From Athripsodes cinereus (taxonomy: Eukaryota > Arthropoda > Insecta > Trichoptera > Leptoceridae), in contig OX388307.1 of NCBI GenBank assembly GCA_947579605.1, positions 34,201,237-34,265,236 of the forward strand: a DNA stretch of 64,000 bases. The letters run 5' to 3'. Positions 22,253-34,211 of the stretch are shown in pieces. Within the stretch, counting starts at the first letter, position 1; every line of letters begins with the position of its first letter. The translations under genes and the position numbers were made by a program. The notes under the pieces are model-generated. The model did no database searches. It was not told where the DNA came from and saw nothing but the letters and a program-made list of their open reading frames with translations.

Positions 22253-22925
22253 CTTATAAGAAAATATTAGATCTCAGATAGGTAATTGAATTTTTATATA
22301 GATGTAATCTCAATTTTATTTATTGATTTGGCGGTAATGTTGTGATAGTTTCTTTACATTATTACGAATGTTTGGATTAAAAAAACTCTGCTAATATTCA
22401 TTTAAATAATGTTACAAACTAATTTTGTTGTCTGTGATAATGTTCATTTCTTATTTTTTCAACATACATTAAAATAAAGTTATTTAGAATAAATGTCATG
22501 TATTAGAATCCAATACCAACTACAAAAAACGTAGAGATTCACAAAATAGAGTTTAATTAGGTGTTTTAATGGGAATTCACAAAAAGTAAACAGTATTATG
22601 ATTGTATGTAAATATTAATATAAGGATATAAGATATTTATCATTTGTTTTAAAACATTATTGTTGTAAATTATTAGATAACGCAATTTAAATATAATTTT
22701 ACCTTGTACATATTTCAATAAAAGAATTTTATTTTAATTGATGTATAACAGCATTTCATTTTTTTCAACCTCTAGAATGTCTTTGTACACATGAATCAAC
22801 AAAATACAAAATGAAACAGATTTATTTTGTTCCTGTATTGGAAAACTTTCTAATTTATCAAAATATAAGAATTCATAAGATTTGGAAAATACATAAAAGT
22901 GAATGAAACAAAATGAGTTTTAAAA
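22253..22925. other. no recognisable feature
   Basis: AT-rich spacer downstream of ELP6. Confidence 0.4.
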
Positions 22926-22929
22926 TATA

Positions 22930-22935
22930 TTTATT
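22930..22935 (-). promoter_or_regulatory. polyadenylation signal of ELP6
   Basis: AATAAA on the minus strand 24 nt after the stop codon. Confidence 0.6.
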
Positions 22936-22959
22936 TTTTGTTTTCTCCAGAAAATAATT

Positions 22960-23721
22960 CTACCTCGTTCCTGGTGCAAACACTTTAATTCCTCTCTCAA
23001 ATATTTTATAATGATACTTATTCAACTTCACTAAATTGTTTGAAACTTTTGATAATTCCCTCAACGGCCTGTTAATTGTAAGGATGCCAGAAATATCAGA
23101 ACTCCTTCCAGTCTTAAGAGCAGACACTTCGCATATAACATCAGACATGTGGGAGACCAGGCCAGATAAGGCACAGCTCTCCTCGTCTTCCGGTATAACG
23201 TGAGTCCCTAAAGCAATACTCACTTTTTCATTATTCATCGCGTAATGTCTACAACATTGTATAAATAAATTAATATCTTGAACACTAAATCCAAGTTCCG
23301 TAAAGTCTAACAAACCATCGACAATAAGACAAACTGATGAATGCTTCTCTACCATGTCACCCAACTCTTGTTTAACACGATCGAACAATGGATCTAAAGA
23401 TTTATCATTACTAACAAGATCTACAGAGTTATTTTTAGGATCGTTAAAATGATTTGCGATGATATCGTAACAATCGATACAACGAAATAATTTTTGTTGG
23501 TTGTTCAAGTTGTATCTCATAATTAATCCAATGTTGTGATAATATTTATATGGATTGTGCAATGCAACGAGGACAACTGCACTATCGCTTTTTACTTGTT
23601 TTGATATAAGACAGTTTATTAAAAAGTTTGCATCGGAGCCGGCAAACTCTTTAATTAAAATCAATTTGCCATTTAAAGGTTCTTTATCCAACTCCAAAGC
23701 TGCTAGGACATCTGACGCCAT
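22960..23721 (-). CDS. ELP6: Elongator complex protein 6
   Basis: A single-exon coding region of 253 aa starts MASDVLAALELDKEPLNGKL. It resembles the ELP6 subunit of Elongator, which with ELP4 and ELP5 forms a RecA-like hexameric ring needed for tRNA wobble-uridine modification. Features seen: the N-terminal strand-loop 'KLILIKEFAGSDANFLIN' in the place of a Walker A loop but without GKT; the strand 'SVCLIVDGLLDFTELGF' in the Walker B position; and a C-terminal strand-rich region ending FERGIKVFAPGT. Length matches the family (about 250-270 aa). An acceptor (TTATTTACAG) lies 2 nt before the ATG, so there should be an untranslated 5' exon upstream. The frame stays open for 12 codons above this ATG, but that stretch is intron. 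A MITE (23786-24184) sits just upstream. Confidence 0.85.
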   Translation of the reverse strand: MASDVLAALELDKEPLNGKLILIKEFAGSDANFLINCLISKQVKSDSAVVLVALHNPYKYYHNIGLIMRYNLNNQQKLFRCIDCYDIIANHFNDPKNNSVDLVSNDKSLDPLFDRVKQELGDMVEKHSSVCLIVDGLLDFTELGFSVQDINLFIQCCRHYAMNNEKVSIALGTHVIPEDEESCALSGLVSHMSDVICEVSALKTGRSSDISGILTINRPLRELSKVSNNLVKLNKYHYKIFERGIKVFAPGTR

Positions 23722-23782
23722 CTCTGTAAATAAAGAGACAAACAAATTAGAGTACAAAGTTCATAAGTTTAAAGCAATTCAT

Positions 23783-24187
23783 TATCGGGCTGTTTCACCA
23801 CCTCTGGATAAGGTGCCGGATAGCCAATCCAACACAAATCTAATGGATAAAACGAAAAATGCATTTCACGACTCCCTGACAGCGCTATCCTATACATAAA
23901 GGTCTAGATAAGTTATCCGGCGGATAAGTCTTAGATAGTGTAAAACTGTCAAAATTTGTTCACATGTGCGTTGCCTAGATATATTCCTAGGCAATGCACG
24001 ATATATTCCTACCTACGTGCATACATTCATGCAACAAACACATGAAATTACCACTGCTATCTGGCAGATAACAATACGTAAGAAATCTGTAGGTGGTGAA
24101 ACGCTCGCTTCAGTTTATCTTGTAGATAAATTTATCCTAAGGATAGTTATCTAGAACTTTATCCAGAGGTGGTGAAACAGCCCGTAT
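23783..24187. mobile_element. MITE just upstream of ELP6
   Basis: The ends CGGGCTGTTTCACCACCTCT and the exact inverse define a 399-bp element (23786-24184) flanked by TAT. Internal 'ggataa'/'ttatcc' motifs repeat. It lies about 65 bp from the ELP6 start codon, probably in the 5' intron. Confidence 0.75.
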
Positions 24188-24385
24188 GTCACTTAGAATA
24201 GGACTCCTGCTTTTCTCAGCAAAGCTTACTTGAAAGTTAAAAATTTAATTCTTCCACTTTTTTCGTGTCTCGCAGAATTTTGGCAAAGAATATGATTCCC
24301 ACTTATTTCTGTAAGTTATTGAGTATCCTGTGAAAAGCTGATATTTATAAAACATTGTGAATAAGATATTGTACATCTTTAATTC

Positions 24386-24520
24386 AGCAATAAGCCACGC
24401 CAAACATCCTGAATATCTTATTTTTTATAGGCAAGGAGAGGACGACTGGCATGTTAATTAAATGCAGTTAGTCTACTGGTTACACCACTTGTGGGAATCA
24501 TCGTGATGGTACAGATAGAT
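24386..24520 (+). repeat. TAG-tailed repeat, diverged
   Basis: Blocks 'aacatcctgaatatctta', 'caaggagaggacgactggc' and 'ccacttgtgggaatcatcgtg' are in family order. The tail has lost its TAG register. Confidence 0.65.
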
Positions 24521-24640
24521 AAAGATTAACGTACTTTAATAGTAATGGAATAAATAACTCCATGGAATATCATATGCTCATAGAAAAACATTTTCTCTGG
24601 TAATAGTAATCTCTGGCAAAGAATTTTTTTTTACTAAAAT

Positions 24641-24790
24641 TGTTATAAACCCAAATACAACCTTACCTTTCGCACTAAGCTAAAAGCTTGTGCCGTGAAA
24701 GGGGAGTTTGCCGGCACCTGGTATCGAACCACGGACTCCCTGTTCTGAAGGCCGAGACTCTACCTCCAGGCTACCGATGAATTAATCTCC
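24641..24790 (-). mobile_element. tRNA-derived SINE, copy 2
   Basis: B box (rc of 'ggtatcgaacc') and A-box region (rc of 'ccaggctaccgatga') are seen on the minus strand, with the family 3' part 'aacccaaatacaacctta'. Confidence 0.75.
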
Positions 24791-24805
24791 CATTTTTTTT
24801 CCATA

Positions 24806-25018
24806 AGTTTTCAATTAGTCCTATAAAAGGCAGGTGTTTGAAAAAATAAAGACAAGTTGCTTCTTAAATTCAGCGATGATGTTTACCATCCATTCAGAAT
24901 GTCTTAATTTTTTTGCATGGAGAGGATGGCTTACATGTTTATTACATGCAGCTGGTCTGCTGGCTAAACCACTTGTGGGGTATGCCGTGATGGTATAGTA
25001 GTAGTAGCAGTAATAGTT
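24806..25018 (+). repeat. TAG-tailed repeat, near full length
   Basis: Runs from 'taagttttcaattagtcct' through 'aaaggcaggtg', 'ttcagaatgtcttaattt' and 'gcagctggtctgctggct' to (TAG)3. It directly abuts the tRNA-SINE. Confidence 0.75.
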
Positions 25019-25019
25019 A

Positions 25020-25475
25020 TTCATAATATTTATTTATTTATTTATTTCATCAATATACGGCGTGAGCCTTTGACATGTTAAACAACAGTATAATAGACAA
25101 CAAATACAAACATACACGATAATCAGAAATCACAACATCCCTTTAAAAATACAAATAAAAACAAGATTAAATTGTAGAGCAGTACGGCAAAGTTAGATAA
25201 CATTTAGCACATATTATTATCATATAGGCACTCCCCATGTCATCATCAATATATTGTTAAATTATCATGTTACATGCTGAGCTAATTGCTACGACATGTA
25301 CATTGCTAAAATTATCTAATAGATACTACGTTGTTTACTTAATCACTTTGATAGTGTTCCATGAACAAGAATAACATATAAACATACAATAATAATAACA
25401 CATGTTTATATCAACATTATATAAAATTATCCCACAAGTGGGAGAGCCGTTGAACAGACTGCTTGCAATATACAT
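25020..25475 (-). repeat. (TTTA)n-headed retroposon 3' end
   Basis: 'ttatttatttatttatttcat' followed by 'caatatacggcgtgagcctt'. On the minus strand this is a TAAA-tailed 3' terminus. Similar heads occur at about 6950, 57245 and 62495. There is no ORF, so the extent is uncertain. Confidence 0.4.
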
Positions 25476-25477
25476 AT

Positions 25478-25733
25478 ACTACTACTACTACTATACCATC
25501 ACGGCATATCCCACAAGTGGGGTAGCCAGCAGATCAGCTGTATGTAAAAAACATACAAACTGTCCTCTTCGTGCCAGTATAAAATCAAGACATTCAGGAT
25601 GGGTGGCAAACCTCAACGCTGAATTTAAGATGTAAAATGTCTTAATTTTTTCGAACACCTGCCTTTTACAGGACACTCGAAAACTTACGCAGAAGAGTGG
25701 GAGACCATTTCTTTACCGGGTGCTCCACGGGAT
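25478..25733 (-). repeat. TAG-tailed repeat, near full length
   Basis: Starts (minus-strand 3' end) with 'tactactactactata' and contains every family block through 'gagaccatttctttaccggg' and 'tgctccacgg'. Confidence 0.8.
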
Positions 25734-25734
25734 A

Positions 25735-25925
25735 AATATACATGCAAGTCGTTATCTCTGTTCGAATAAAAATTAAGAAATTCGTCAGGGTAGGCAGCAT
25801 AACTTATGGCTGAATTGTAGATACTAACTGTCTTATAATGAGGTTTCACAAACACATGATTTTTATAAGACACTCGAAAACTTATAGAAAAGAGTGGGAG
25901 ACCTATTCTGTAAGTACCGGGGACT
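25735..25925 (-). repeat. TAG-tailed repeat, 5' two thirds
   Basis: Directly follows the previous copy: 'aaattaagaaattcgtcagg', 'gacactcgaaaacttataga', 'agagtgggagaccta'. This pair may be a tandem or a nested insertion. Confidence 0.65.
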
Positions 25926-25955
25926 CAGCAGCGTAATATAAAACATACTAATGAC

Positions 25956-26434
25956 TAAAGGGTCGTTCACATTTGTTCACTTTCAGTGATCACTCCGGAT
26001 GATCCTCCAAGATGAATAAGTGTGAACGGGCGTTTCATCAATAGTGATCACTAGCGATGACGGAGGAAAGAGATTACCACTCGTCATAATTTTGATGAAA
26101 GGTCCTTTCACTGAAACGACCATAAACAAGTTTTATCTTACTATTTGTTTTATTCTCTATGAATTTGTATTGAATGTCAGAATCATGTACAAAATTATTA
26201 TGCAGTCGAGAGCTATATTAATTTATTTTATGTGTTACTTTACATTTTTGAATTTGTTTAATTATTTTTGTACGAAAATATGTTAAACTACATACAACAT
26301 GACTAAGAGTGTTGACATGGCAGTGAAAGCATAGGATGAACAAGTGTGAACAGACGTGTTCACTTTCGATGAACAGGTTTGACCTTGACACTCTGGATGA
26401 TCATCCAAAGTGAAGCAATATGAATGCTACTTAA
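25956..26434 (+). mobile_element. MITE family H (TAA duplication), copy 2
   Basis: The element (25959-26431) starts AGGGTCGTTCACATTTG and ends ATGCTACT, with TAA on both sides. It is the inverse of the copy at 8640-9106. Confidence 0.75.
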
Positions 26435-26454
26435 ATAAACAAACAATATACTAA

Positions 26455-26560
26455 TAAAAGCCTTTACTACCCAGTGGACTAAATATGTGTAATAAACACG
26501 CAGATTGTGCTCTCAACGCCTTCAAAAATAAGACATTCAGGAAACAAGTGTAAATTTCAT
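26455..26560 (-). repeat. TAG-tailed repeat, fragment
   Basis: 'cagtggactaaatatgtgta', 'cgcagattgtgctctc', 'aagacattcaggaaac': eroded family blocks. Confidence 0.45.
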
Positions 26561-26574
26561 ATCTATACTATAAT

Positions 26575-26870
26575 AGATAGAGAGAAAGATAGAAGATGGG
26601 ATGCCAACTTGATCTGTTTTCGCTTCCTCTGCACTTATCCGATGTCTTATACATGATTTCACTTACGCAACATAAGGCCTAGCTTGAGAATTCGATCCAT
26701 GAGGTCAAACCACACAGTTCTGGGACCTCCATGCTTTCTTACATTCTTTCCTTCAGATAAATACACTTTCTTCACCATTCATTTGCTCCACATGTTCATA
26801 CCATTGCAACTTATTTACACAAATTATTCTATCCATGGTTGAATACATAACTTCTCTAATCGTTCTCAGG
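26575..26870 (-). mobile_element. non-LTR retrotransposon relic
   Basis: Minus-strand translation gives VNKLQWYEHVEQMNGEES, the conserved post-RT 'L.W.GH..RM..ER' block, with GGPRTV... nearby. Stops and frameshifts are present. Confidence 0.6.
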
Positions 26871-27639
26871 AAACTATAATATTTCTACTCGAAATTTGAT
26901 AGATCAGCTTAAAGTTATAATTTTAAAGTACTGAGAACTAAAATAAATATGATTCCACTGTAACTAGGTACTGTAACACCATAATGACAAATGCACACAT
27001 ACACTAGGAGCAAAATGTATTTATATAATTATGTTATATCTATTATATCATATCATCATTACAATCGAGCTGTTATCAATTCATCTAAAACTCGCTGCGA
27101 TAGTCTCCGCATTCAATTATTTTAGTGCATCATCAACATACCAAACAAACGCATTCGTTCAATAGCTACAAAAAGTTGAGGTTAGTTTTTCATTATATTT
27201 ACAAAATAATAGCACAATACTTCACCTGTTTATTTTGTCGATGACTTTGTGAAATGTTTGTTGCTTTATTAAATCAATATTTAGTCGTTTACGATATACT
27301 TTCACACAAAATAATGCAGAAAACAAAACCAAAATAATCGACAATTTTAAGAAATTTGACAACTTAATGACACTTCATGTGCATGTCACATTGACATTTG
27401 CAAACTGGTAGGTTTCACAACCTATACTTAAATAATTGTAAAGAAAATTTAAAATATTTTACTTGAATATATTTATATATTTATGTTACCATAAAATATT
27501 AAAACAACTAATAAGTTTTGTATAATTTACGAGTATTTATTGGTTATTTTAATTAAGAACTATGTATTATATTTTTTGACCACCTTTACTAAATTAAGAT
27601 ACACTGATAAAACTAGCCAATTGACAAGCAGTTGAAAGT

Positions 27640-27765
27640 TTCTGCAATACAAATTTTTATTCTTGGAAAAAATGGGAAAGTGAACGTTGTTTGCGCGGTG
27701 ATCCGTGACTATTATATTTATTAAGTTTTAAATAAAAATGACAGGATTTTCTAATTAATCTCAGG
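27640..27765 (+). other. possible untranslated first exon of the dicarboxylate carrier gene
   Basis: A less AT-rich stretch (gtttgcgcggtgatccgtga) ends at a donor-like CAG|GTAAAA at 27766. An acceptor-like 'tttgtgtag' precedes the carrier ATG at about 34147. Splicing the two would give a 6.4-kb 5' intron. This is only a splice-site argument. Confidence 0.25.
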
Positions 27766-28436
27766 TAAAATATTCTTCGATATCACAATTATTTTACGAG
27801 ATAATTTCGGGGTCGAATTTCGCTGAATAACCATGTAAATTGGATTTAACCTTGGATTATGAATCACCTTTGATTTCTTTACTTAATTTTCATTATTTTA
27901 TTTTGTAATCCGCCGAAATTGCAATGACAGTTTATTTTTATCATCTCATTTATTTGATGAGCGATTTAAATGATGCTGTCGGTTAGGCTAATTCATTATT
28001 ACGCTGTGTACTAACTAAAGTTTGTTTAGCATTTCTCTCAAATCATTTGCAATATTCATAACTCAATTACATAAAAATGTTGCTTTACAAGTTTTAGTTT
28101 ACGAATTACATCGATTAGCTAGATTTTTATGCTAATAAATATTATTGATTTGATATAATCTCAAGCAGCTGTTCTGTTTCAAGATATTTTTGAAATAAAA
28201 TTATACCTAGAACTATCTAAATTAATTACCTATATAAAAAAGTAAATCGGGATATTATCAACTATCATATTTGCTGCTTCAGTTTGATTATCATTTTGTT
28301 GTTTTCGTTATTTTATCTTTGATATTGAGTTAAAAAATCATTAAAATAATTTTAAAAAATAGTAAGTAGATTTGTACATTCCCTATAGCATAATTAAAAA
28401 ACAAATGTTTTTTTTTATTGTGTTATTTTTTATTGA

Positions 28437-28532
28437 GAAAGACTTCTTTGGCATTGTCCTAATATGATGAAAGACTTCTTTGACATTGTCCTAATATGAT
28501 GAAAGACTTCTTTGACATTGTCCTAATATGAT
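28437..28532 (+). repeat. 32-bp tandem repeat, 3 copies
   Basis: Units begin 'gaaagacttctttgacattg' at 28437, 28469 and 28501. They differ by a single base (gg/ga) in the first unit, so the array is young. Confidence 0.9.
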
Positions 28533-28640
28533 AAAGACATCTCTCTTAATAAAAAACATTTAGTAGATTTTTAATTTCATTATGGAATTGTACTACCTGA
28601 AGATCGACACAGTAAATTCCCTATAACACATAAGTTCATA

Positions 28641-29070
28641 TCGCAATGGGCCACTTGCAGATTTTTTTTATTACATAAAATTGTAAATTAGTATGAAAGA
28701 AACACAACCACAATTTATTTTAATTTTTCTTGCACTATTTTCTTAGATATTAGCTTTTAAAAATTGGATTTTCTCGGAGTGATCAAAAACGATATGGCGG
28801 TGCTGTGACGTCACGGAGTCCCATGTCCCAGGTTATAATCTGTGGTGCGAAATTTACTATGATTCACGGGACTCCGTGACGTCATCAGCTGTCAAAAACC
28901 ATTTAGAGTGTTTTGCCAAACGTCAAAAATTTTGGGTTTTATTTTTGGAAATTCTCTATAATTTAAATATAAATTTTTTTAACTAATATACTTGTTTTTT
29001 ACGACCTCAAATTTACTCAATTCGAACATTTTTATTAAAATCCCCCACGACTGCAAGTGGGCCATTGCAA
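28641..29070. mobile_element. MITE with TGACGTCA palindromes
   Basis: The ends TGGGCCACTTGCAG (28647) and CTGCAAGTGGGCCA (ending 29064) are inverted. The flanks tcgcaa and ttgcaa are near-identical. Inside, 'tgacgtcacggagtccc' and its exact inverse form a second hairpin (about 28807-28894). Confidence 0.65.
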
Positions 29071-30365
29071 AACATGGTTTAATTTTATTTTTTTATTAAA
29101 ATGATTATTCTTACTGTATTACAGTCGGGCCAGTATACCAATGCAATGCACTTCAGGTATGATGGTCTCTTTCTTTCATAGGCAGGTATCAGCAACCGAA
29201 TGCATTGTTATAGAATATTTTATTTTCTATATTATTATCTAATCCTTGTACCTGTATACGCATTGCGCGCCTTATGGTGTAGACCAAGGACCACACATCC
29301 TTTTCGCTTGTTGTTTCTGTCACATTAATGTAAGAATTCCTGTTTGGATATTTTGTGTCAAAAAAATATTACCTACATATAAAAGTTTTCAAGTATGCGT
29401 ATTAGTACAGTAGGTTAGTTGAAAAGGATATCAAATAATTGAAAGTAGGCATTTACGAACAAAGAATAGTTATAATAGCTACATTATAACACTCTATTAG
29501 TCATCATTGGTTTGTACGCAGAACGTCGGATAATTAAAAAAAAACAATAGGGATTTACCTACTGAATGAATCTCAACACAAAACTGCAGGTAATGCACCT
29601 AAGTGTAGTACATTTTTATAATGAATATAAAAACGAACTAAAAGTGGATAGTACCTACTATGTATAGGTATATACTTAATATGTATATTTTTTATTTATC
29701 TGTTAAAGAAATTTTATATTTCTTGATGCAAAAAATTAACTGATTGACAATCTCTGATAAATGTATCGTTGATGGTAAGACGTAAGGAAATTGAGTAAAA
29801 GCGTAGTGGGGGGTTCAGGTGCATTCATATACTGGCCCCACTGTAGTATACAATTACCTACTAATCAATACCTATCTATTTTATTGTAAAAGTAAATTGT
29901 GGCAAAACAGAAACTGGTGATAAAAGATTTTGAATGTTTTCCACCTTCCCGGAAGTAAATCTGAATATTTCAAAATCATCTTTTGTTAAGTCTTTGTTAC
30001 TTTAATTGAAATAACTTTGTGAAGTAAACAATAAAGATGTCAAAATGTGTAAATACCTGTCACTAAAACAGATTTACTTAACCCTCTCACTACCAGATTT
30101 AATTGGAGACACCTGGATTTTTCTTTGTATGGGGAATAAATACGTCTATTAAGGGACCAAGTTTTTGTAGAAAGACTTTAAAAGTTAAGAGATACACTAC
30201 AAACTATATGAAACTATAAAAAAATAATATTGATTCGTAAAATATCAATAATTACAAAATTGTAATCAAAATTTCTGAGCACCGAAACCGTAGAAGCTAA
30301 ACAAAATTCAAAGTATGGGAAAATATAATGCGTCAAACAGTAACAGTTTATCATATTTTTTTTTA
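29071..30365. other. no recognisable feature
   Basis: AT-rich spacer with no repeat I could match and no coding signal. Confidence 0.4.
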
Positions 30366-30367
30366 AG

Positions 30368-30487
30368 TTAATACTTTTGGGTTAGTTGGAAGAGATCGCA
30401 CCTTTGCGATAAACTCGCCCTCTGTATACCTTTTATGTAATTGTTTTTAATCAATGTACAGTAAAGAATGAATAAATAAATAAATAA
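30368..30487 (+). repeat. AATAA-tailed retroposon fragment, copy 2
   Basis: 'gggttagttggaagagatcg' to 'gtaaagaatgaataaataaa'; close to the copy at 12818. Confidence 0.7.
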
Positions 30488-30489
30488 CA

Positions 30490-31335
30490 CTAACAGAAAA
30501 GTAATTATTTAAATATTCAAAATCAACTTTTCTAAATAATTTAAGCATAAACCAAAAATTCTTACTAAACCTGGTGTGTTTTAGTAGACAAAATTCTTCA
30601 TGTCCATGGACATGGACAATGAAAGCCAAAGGATTAATGTGTACTTGTTGTTGTATAAGATTATCATCTAACAAAGACAACCATTATGTTTATAGCCAGT
30701 GAATCTTCTTTGTGAATCATTATTTTAAAAACACAAAGAGATTATATTTATAAATGTATGTATTTGCATATGAATTTAATACTCTGCATTCTCTGTGCCA
30801 ATCTCGTAACATAATCATCAGTACACATTGTATATAATGTGTATATTATAAATTGCTCATATTGTTCTGTAAATCTGTGTTATTATCTCTTGTTTGTGTG
30901 TAAGTTAAATTATTTTGTTTAAAAGACAATATACTTATTTTATTTATTTATTTCATATATACCTTAAAACAGCAATCAAAATTGCTGATATCAGAGGTGA
31001 ATAATTTCATATAGATCACACAAAAAATGAAAATAAGTATTATATTTGACACAAGTGGTTTAAGTTTTACCAATAATTGAGAGACCTGGTTTCGTTTAAC
31101 AGATTTTTACCAAATGCTGTGTTATAACTTGTATGCTATGTGTTAATCTGAACAGTTACCTATATGAGATTTTTGAAGTGTGATTCTGTACAGTGCAATT
31201 TTTATTTTGGGAAAGATTGGGATTAATAGATGGTCCAAATGTTGCATGATATGGGGATGCATAATGAACGTGCATTGGTTGGGTGTTTTGTGCAATGTAA
31301 TATATTGACTCAAACAGAAGTGAAGATTTAGTAAT
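30490..31335. other. no supported feature
   Basis: AT-rich; the minus-strand ORFs here show no family features. Confidence 0.4.
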
Positions 31336-31359
31336 AATTTCTAATGGTAATCGTAGCAT

Positions 31360-31434
31360 GTTTGTCTCATGCAGTTGTTCCGCTTGCTACCCACTTGTGA
31401 GATATGCCATGATGGTTTAGTAGTAGTAGTATTT
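31360..31434 (+). repeat. TAG-tailed repeat, 3' end
   Basis: 'catgcagttgttccgcttg', 'acccacttgtgagatatgcc', 'tggtttagtagtagtagt'. Confidence 0.7.
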
Positions 31435-31439
31435 GATAT

Positions 31440-32035
31440 TCTTTAGTGATATTATGTAAAACAAAAGAAAATATATATGACACAACACTATACACTATTA
31501 TAAATTTTAATAATATTTCAATAACACTTGTATCTTTTTACCAAAAGTTTGTGGATTCCTGCATTCTTTTAGGTGCCCAAGTAGACTATTATAAATTTAA
31601 TTGCGGATTACAGAACACCATCACCAACTCTACTTACTCTTGCTGTAGTATTTCTAATATGAGCAGCAGTTCGAATATTGTGTCCGTGCACACTATTGCC
31701 AAATGTCAGGCTCAAGTTTGATTTTAACCATCCTCGTTTGATTTTCTGCATGGCTTTAAGACATGCATCACATAGAATTCTATTTGGATTTAATATTTAA
31801 ATATATAATAATATCGATTTGGATTTAATATTTAAATGTGGCAATTTTTTAAGTGTTTCGTTGATTAATTAAGGTTTTTTTATTATTTTTGTTTTTATGT
31901 GCATGAATAAATTATTTTAAATAATTATGTATGAACCCTATCAATTTAAAAGGCTTAAAACCGTAGACTAGAGAAGTAAATAAATGTTTTGTTTTTCATT
32001 GACACAAAAAGAATAACCTGCGTGTTTATTACATA
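31440..32035. other. no recognisable feature
   Basis: Contains a short direct duplication ('gatttggatttaatatttaa', about 31785 and 31820). Otherwise unremarkable. Confidence 0.4.
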
Positions 32036-32036
32036 C

Positions 32037-32591
32037 AGTTAGGCTAAGTTCACATGTAAATAAATATATCTTTATTGGCCAAATTCAAAGTAGATATACA
32101 AAAAAAATACACAACATGATAATAAAAAATTAAAAAATAAATCTGGACAAAAGGCGGACTTGTTGCTGGGCAATGTCTTCCAGTCAACCCTACATGTAAC
32201 GTGCGTTAACGCGTAAGTTAAAATAATATGAAAGTTCAGATGACGAGCGTACTGCATTGCGAGGGTACTCATCACTACTTTTTTTTACTTCATCAATTAG
32301 TAGGTCGATGTTAATATCTTCAGATTCAGTCATTTTATTACCAAAACAGTTTATAATTACGAAAATTAACAAAATTACAAAAATAGTACTTGGAATCGCG
32401 ATGAAAGTGTGCGCTCATATGAACAGCAAACTGACTTTAAATTAGTTTCAAAATGCGCGTTGACGCGCGTCTAGAAACTTTTTCTCCAAGAGTTGCGTTC
32501 ATGTGAACGGTTGTTAGGTAAATATAAGGATTTCTAGACGCGCGATTTGAAAATGCGCATCAAAATTTTGCTATGTTAGCATAGCCTAAAT
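32037..32591. mobile_element. possible MITE with TTAGGCTA ends
   Basis: 'TTAGGCTAAGTTCACATG' at 32039 and 'TAGCCTAAAT' ending at about 32590 are inverted. The centre has inverted 'gacgcgcgtctagaaa' and 'tttctagacgcgcg' blocks (about 32463 and 32529). No clear target duplication was found. Confidence 0.4.
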
Positions 32592-32594
32592 CTT

Positions 32595-33335
32595 TTGTCT
32601 TCTCCGCTTGTGGGAGATAATGAATATCCAGTTTACATAATTGCTTCCAATTTTTTCTGACATTTTAGATATTATCACATATTTTTTACGTGAATGTTTG
32701 TTTGTTTATTACCTAGAAAATTATTTACTTAACTCATTGAGTTACTTTTCAAGTAGTTATATTTATTATCTAATTCTGAATACAGTTTAACTGATAACTC
32801 TACATATCAATTTTATTATTTATATATCTGTTACCATGTCGTTGTTTTACGATGATTGATTTGTACATTATTCGTAATATTATTTACACAGTAACAAACT
32901 CTACGTCATACGCAATAAGAATCATTATTCCATGTTAATTTATTTATTTATTGAACGAATAAATCCTAAATTTGTCGAGATAGTAGTCGTAACCAATGTT
33001 TTATTAAAAAATTAGCACTTTATCAAAAGGAGTTTGTTTTTTACATTATGTTATTTATTTAACTTGTTCATACTATAACTTGTGACCTTATTTTGTGTCA
33101 GGGTTTTCATATATTTATTTCATTACGTATTGACTGTAAAGTAAAAGCTATTATTATTTTCCCATTTATGTTTTGATAATATCTACTTAGATCTACTAAT
33201 TCCAATCCATTACGGTTGATGATATTGATTACATCAAGTATTAATTTACTAGCTAAATGCACCCAGTGTTGAATGGGAAAATTATAACTAAACAACACAC
33301 AAATAACAGTTAAAATATTATATAACTACTTATTA
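32595..33335. other. no recognisable feature
   Basis: AT-rich spacer. Confidence 0.4.
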
Positions 33336-33337
33336 AA

Positions 33338-33470
33338 GTATCATGACATCTCCTGCAAATGGGGTAGCCAGTAGACTAGCTGCACGTAACTCTTCTTCGT
33401 GATGATAAAAATCAAGACATTCAGGATGGATGGCACATCTCACCACTCTATTAAGATATTAAATGCTTGA
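33338..33470 (-). repeat. TAG-tailed repeat, fragment
   Basis: 'gcaaatggggtagccagtag', 'aagacattcaggatggatgg': family blocks in minus orientation. Confidence 0.65.
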
Positions 33471-33582
33471 TTTGTGATGTTAGAATTAGATAATATTACA
33501 GTCAATTTTAAGATACAAATTCAAATTGATACATTAAAAAAGTAGCTACAAAAAATTTTGTCTGGTGGAAATGAACAGGTCT

Positions 33583-33700
33583 TATCTCTCTCTCTCTCTC
33601 TGGTTTCAATCCTGGGATTGGTTTGCAGCAATTATCTCTTTAATTCTTCTCCTCCACTCCTCCCTGTCTTGTGCGGTTCTTTTGAATTCATATTTTGAAT
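33583..33700 (-). mobile_element. (CT)n and non-LTR relic
   Basis: A (CT)n run leads into 'ggattggtttgcagcaatta' and 'ctcctccactcctccctgtc'. The latter matches the antisense of the C-terminal RTE block at 8200-8280 (EEWRR...QSNG). Confidence 0.45.
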
Positions 33701-34211
33701 TTGGTCTTATCTATTAAAGCTAAAATCTTATATATCTTTTGATTTGATTAGGGATTGATTACACGTCGCAATTGTTCCATATCCCGTCGCCCGGACACAA
33801 GCTAGCAATATGCAGCTTCGCCGGGTGAGATCTAAATACAAATTAAGTATAAGAAATGTTATATGTAGATATCTTGTTTATATTTTATGGTTTTTAATTA
33901 AAAAAAAAATTACCGAGACCGTCCTAATGTGAAATGTGCAAATGCATTAAAAGATAAGATTGGCGGATAGATAATTTTTTATTGACTTAAAATGCAATGT
34001 AATGTGTACATGTGGCAACCTTAAATGAGTTCACTATTGTATCATCATTTCATTTATAGCTATGTAATGAGTATTATGTTGTTATGATTCCTTACAGTAT
34101 ATTTGAAAATCAATACACATTACATATTCATTTTGTTATTTGTGTAGGTCTCCCGAGTGATTTGTCGTGTTCTCTTTTTCAGTGACTGAACAATCATAGA
34201 CGACAACAATA

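Noticed and set aside
31446..31721. 91-codon plus-strand ORF
   Set aside because: No domain, no supporting splice sites, composition typical of chance ORFs; could not be supported.
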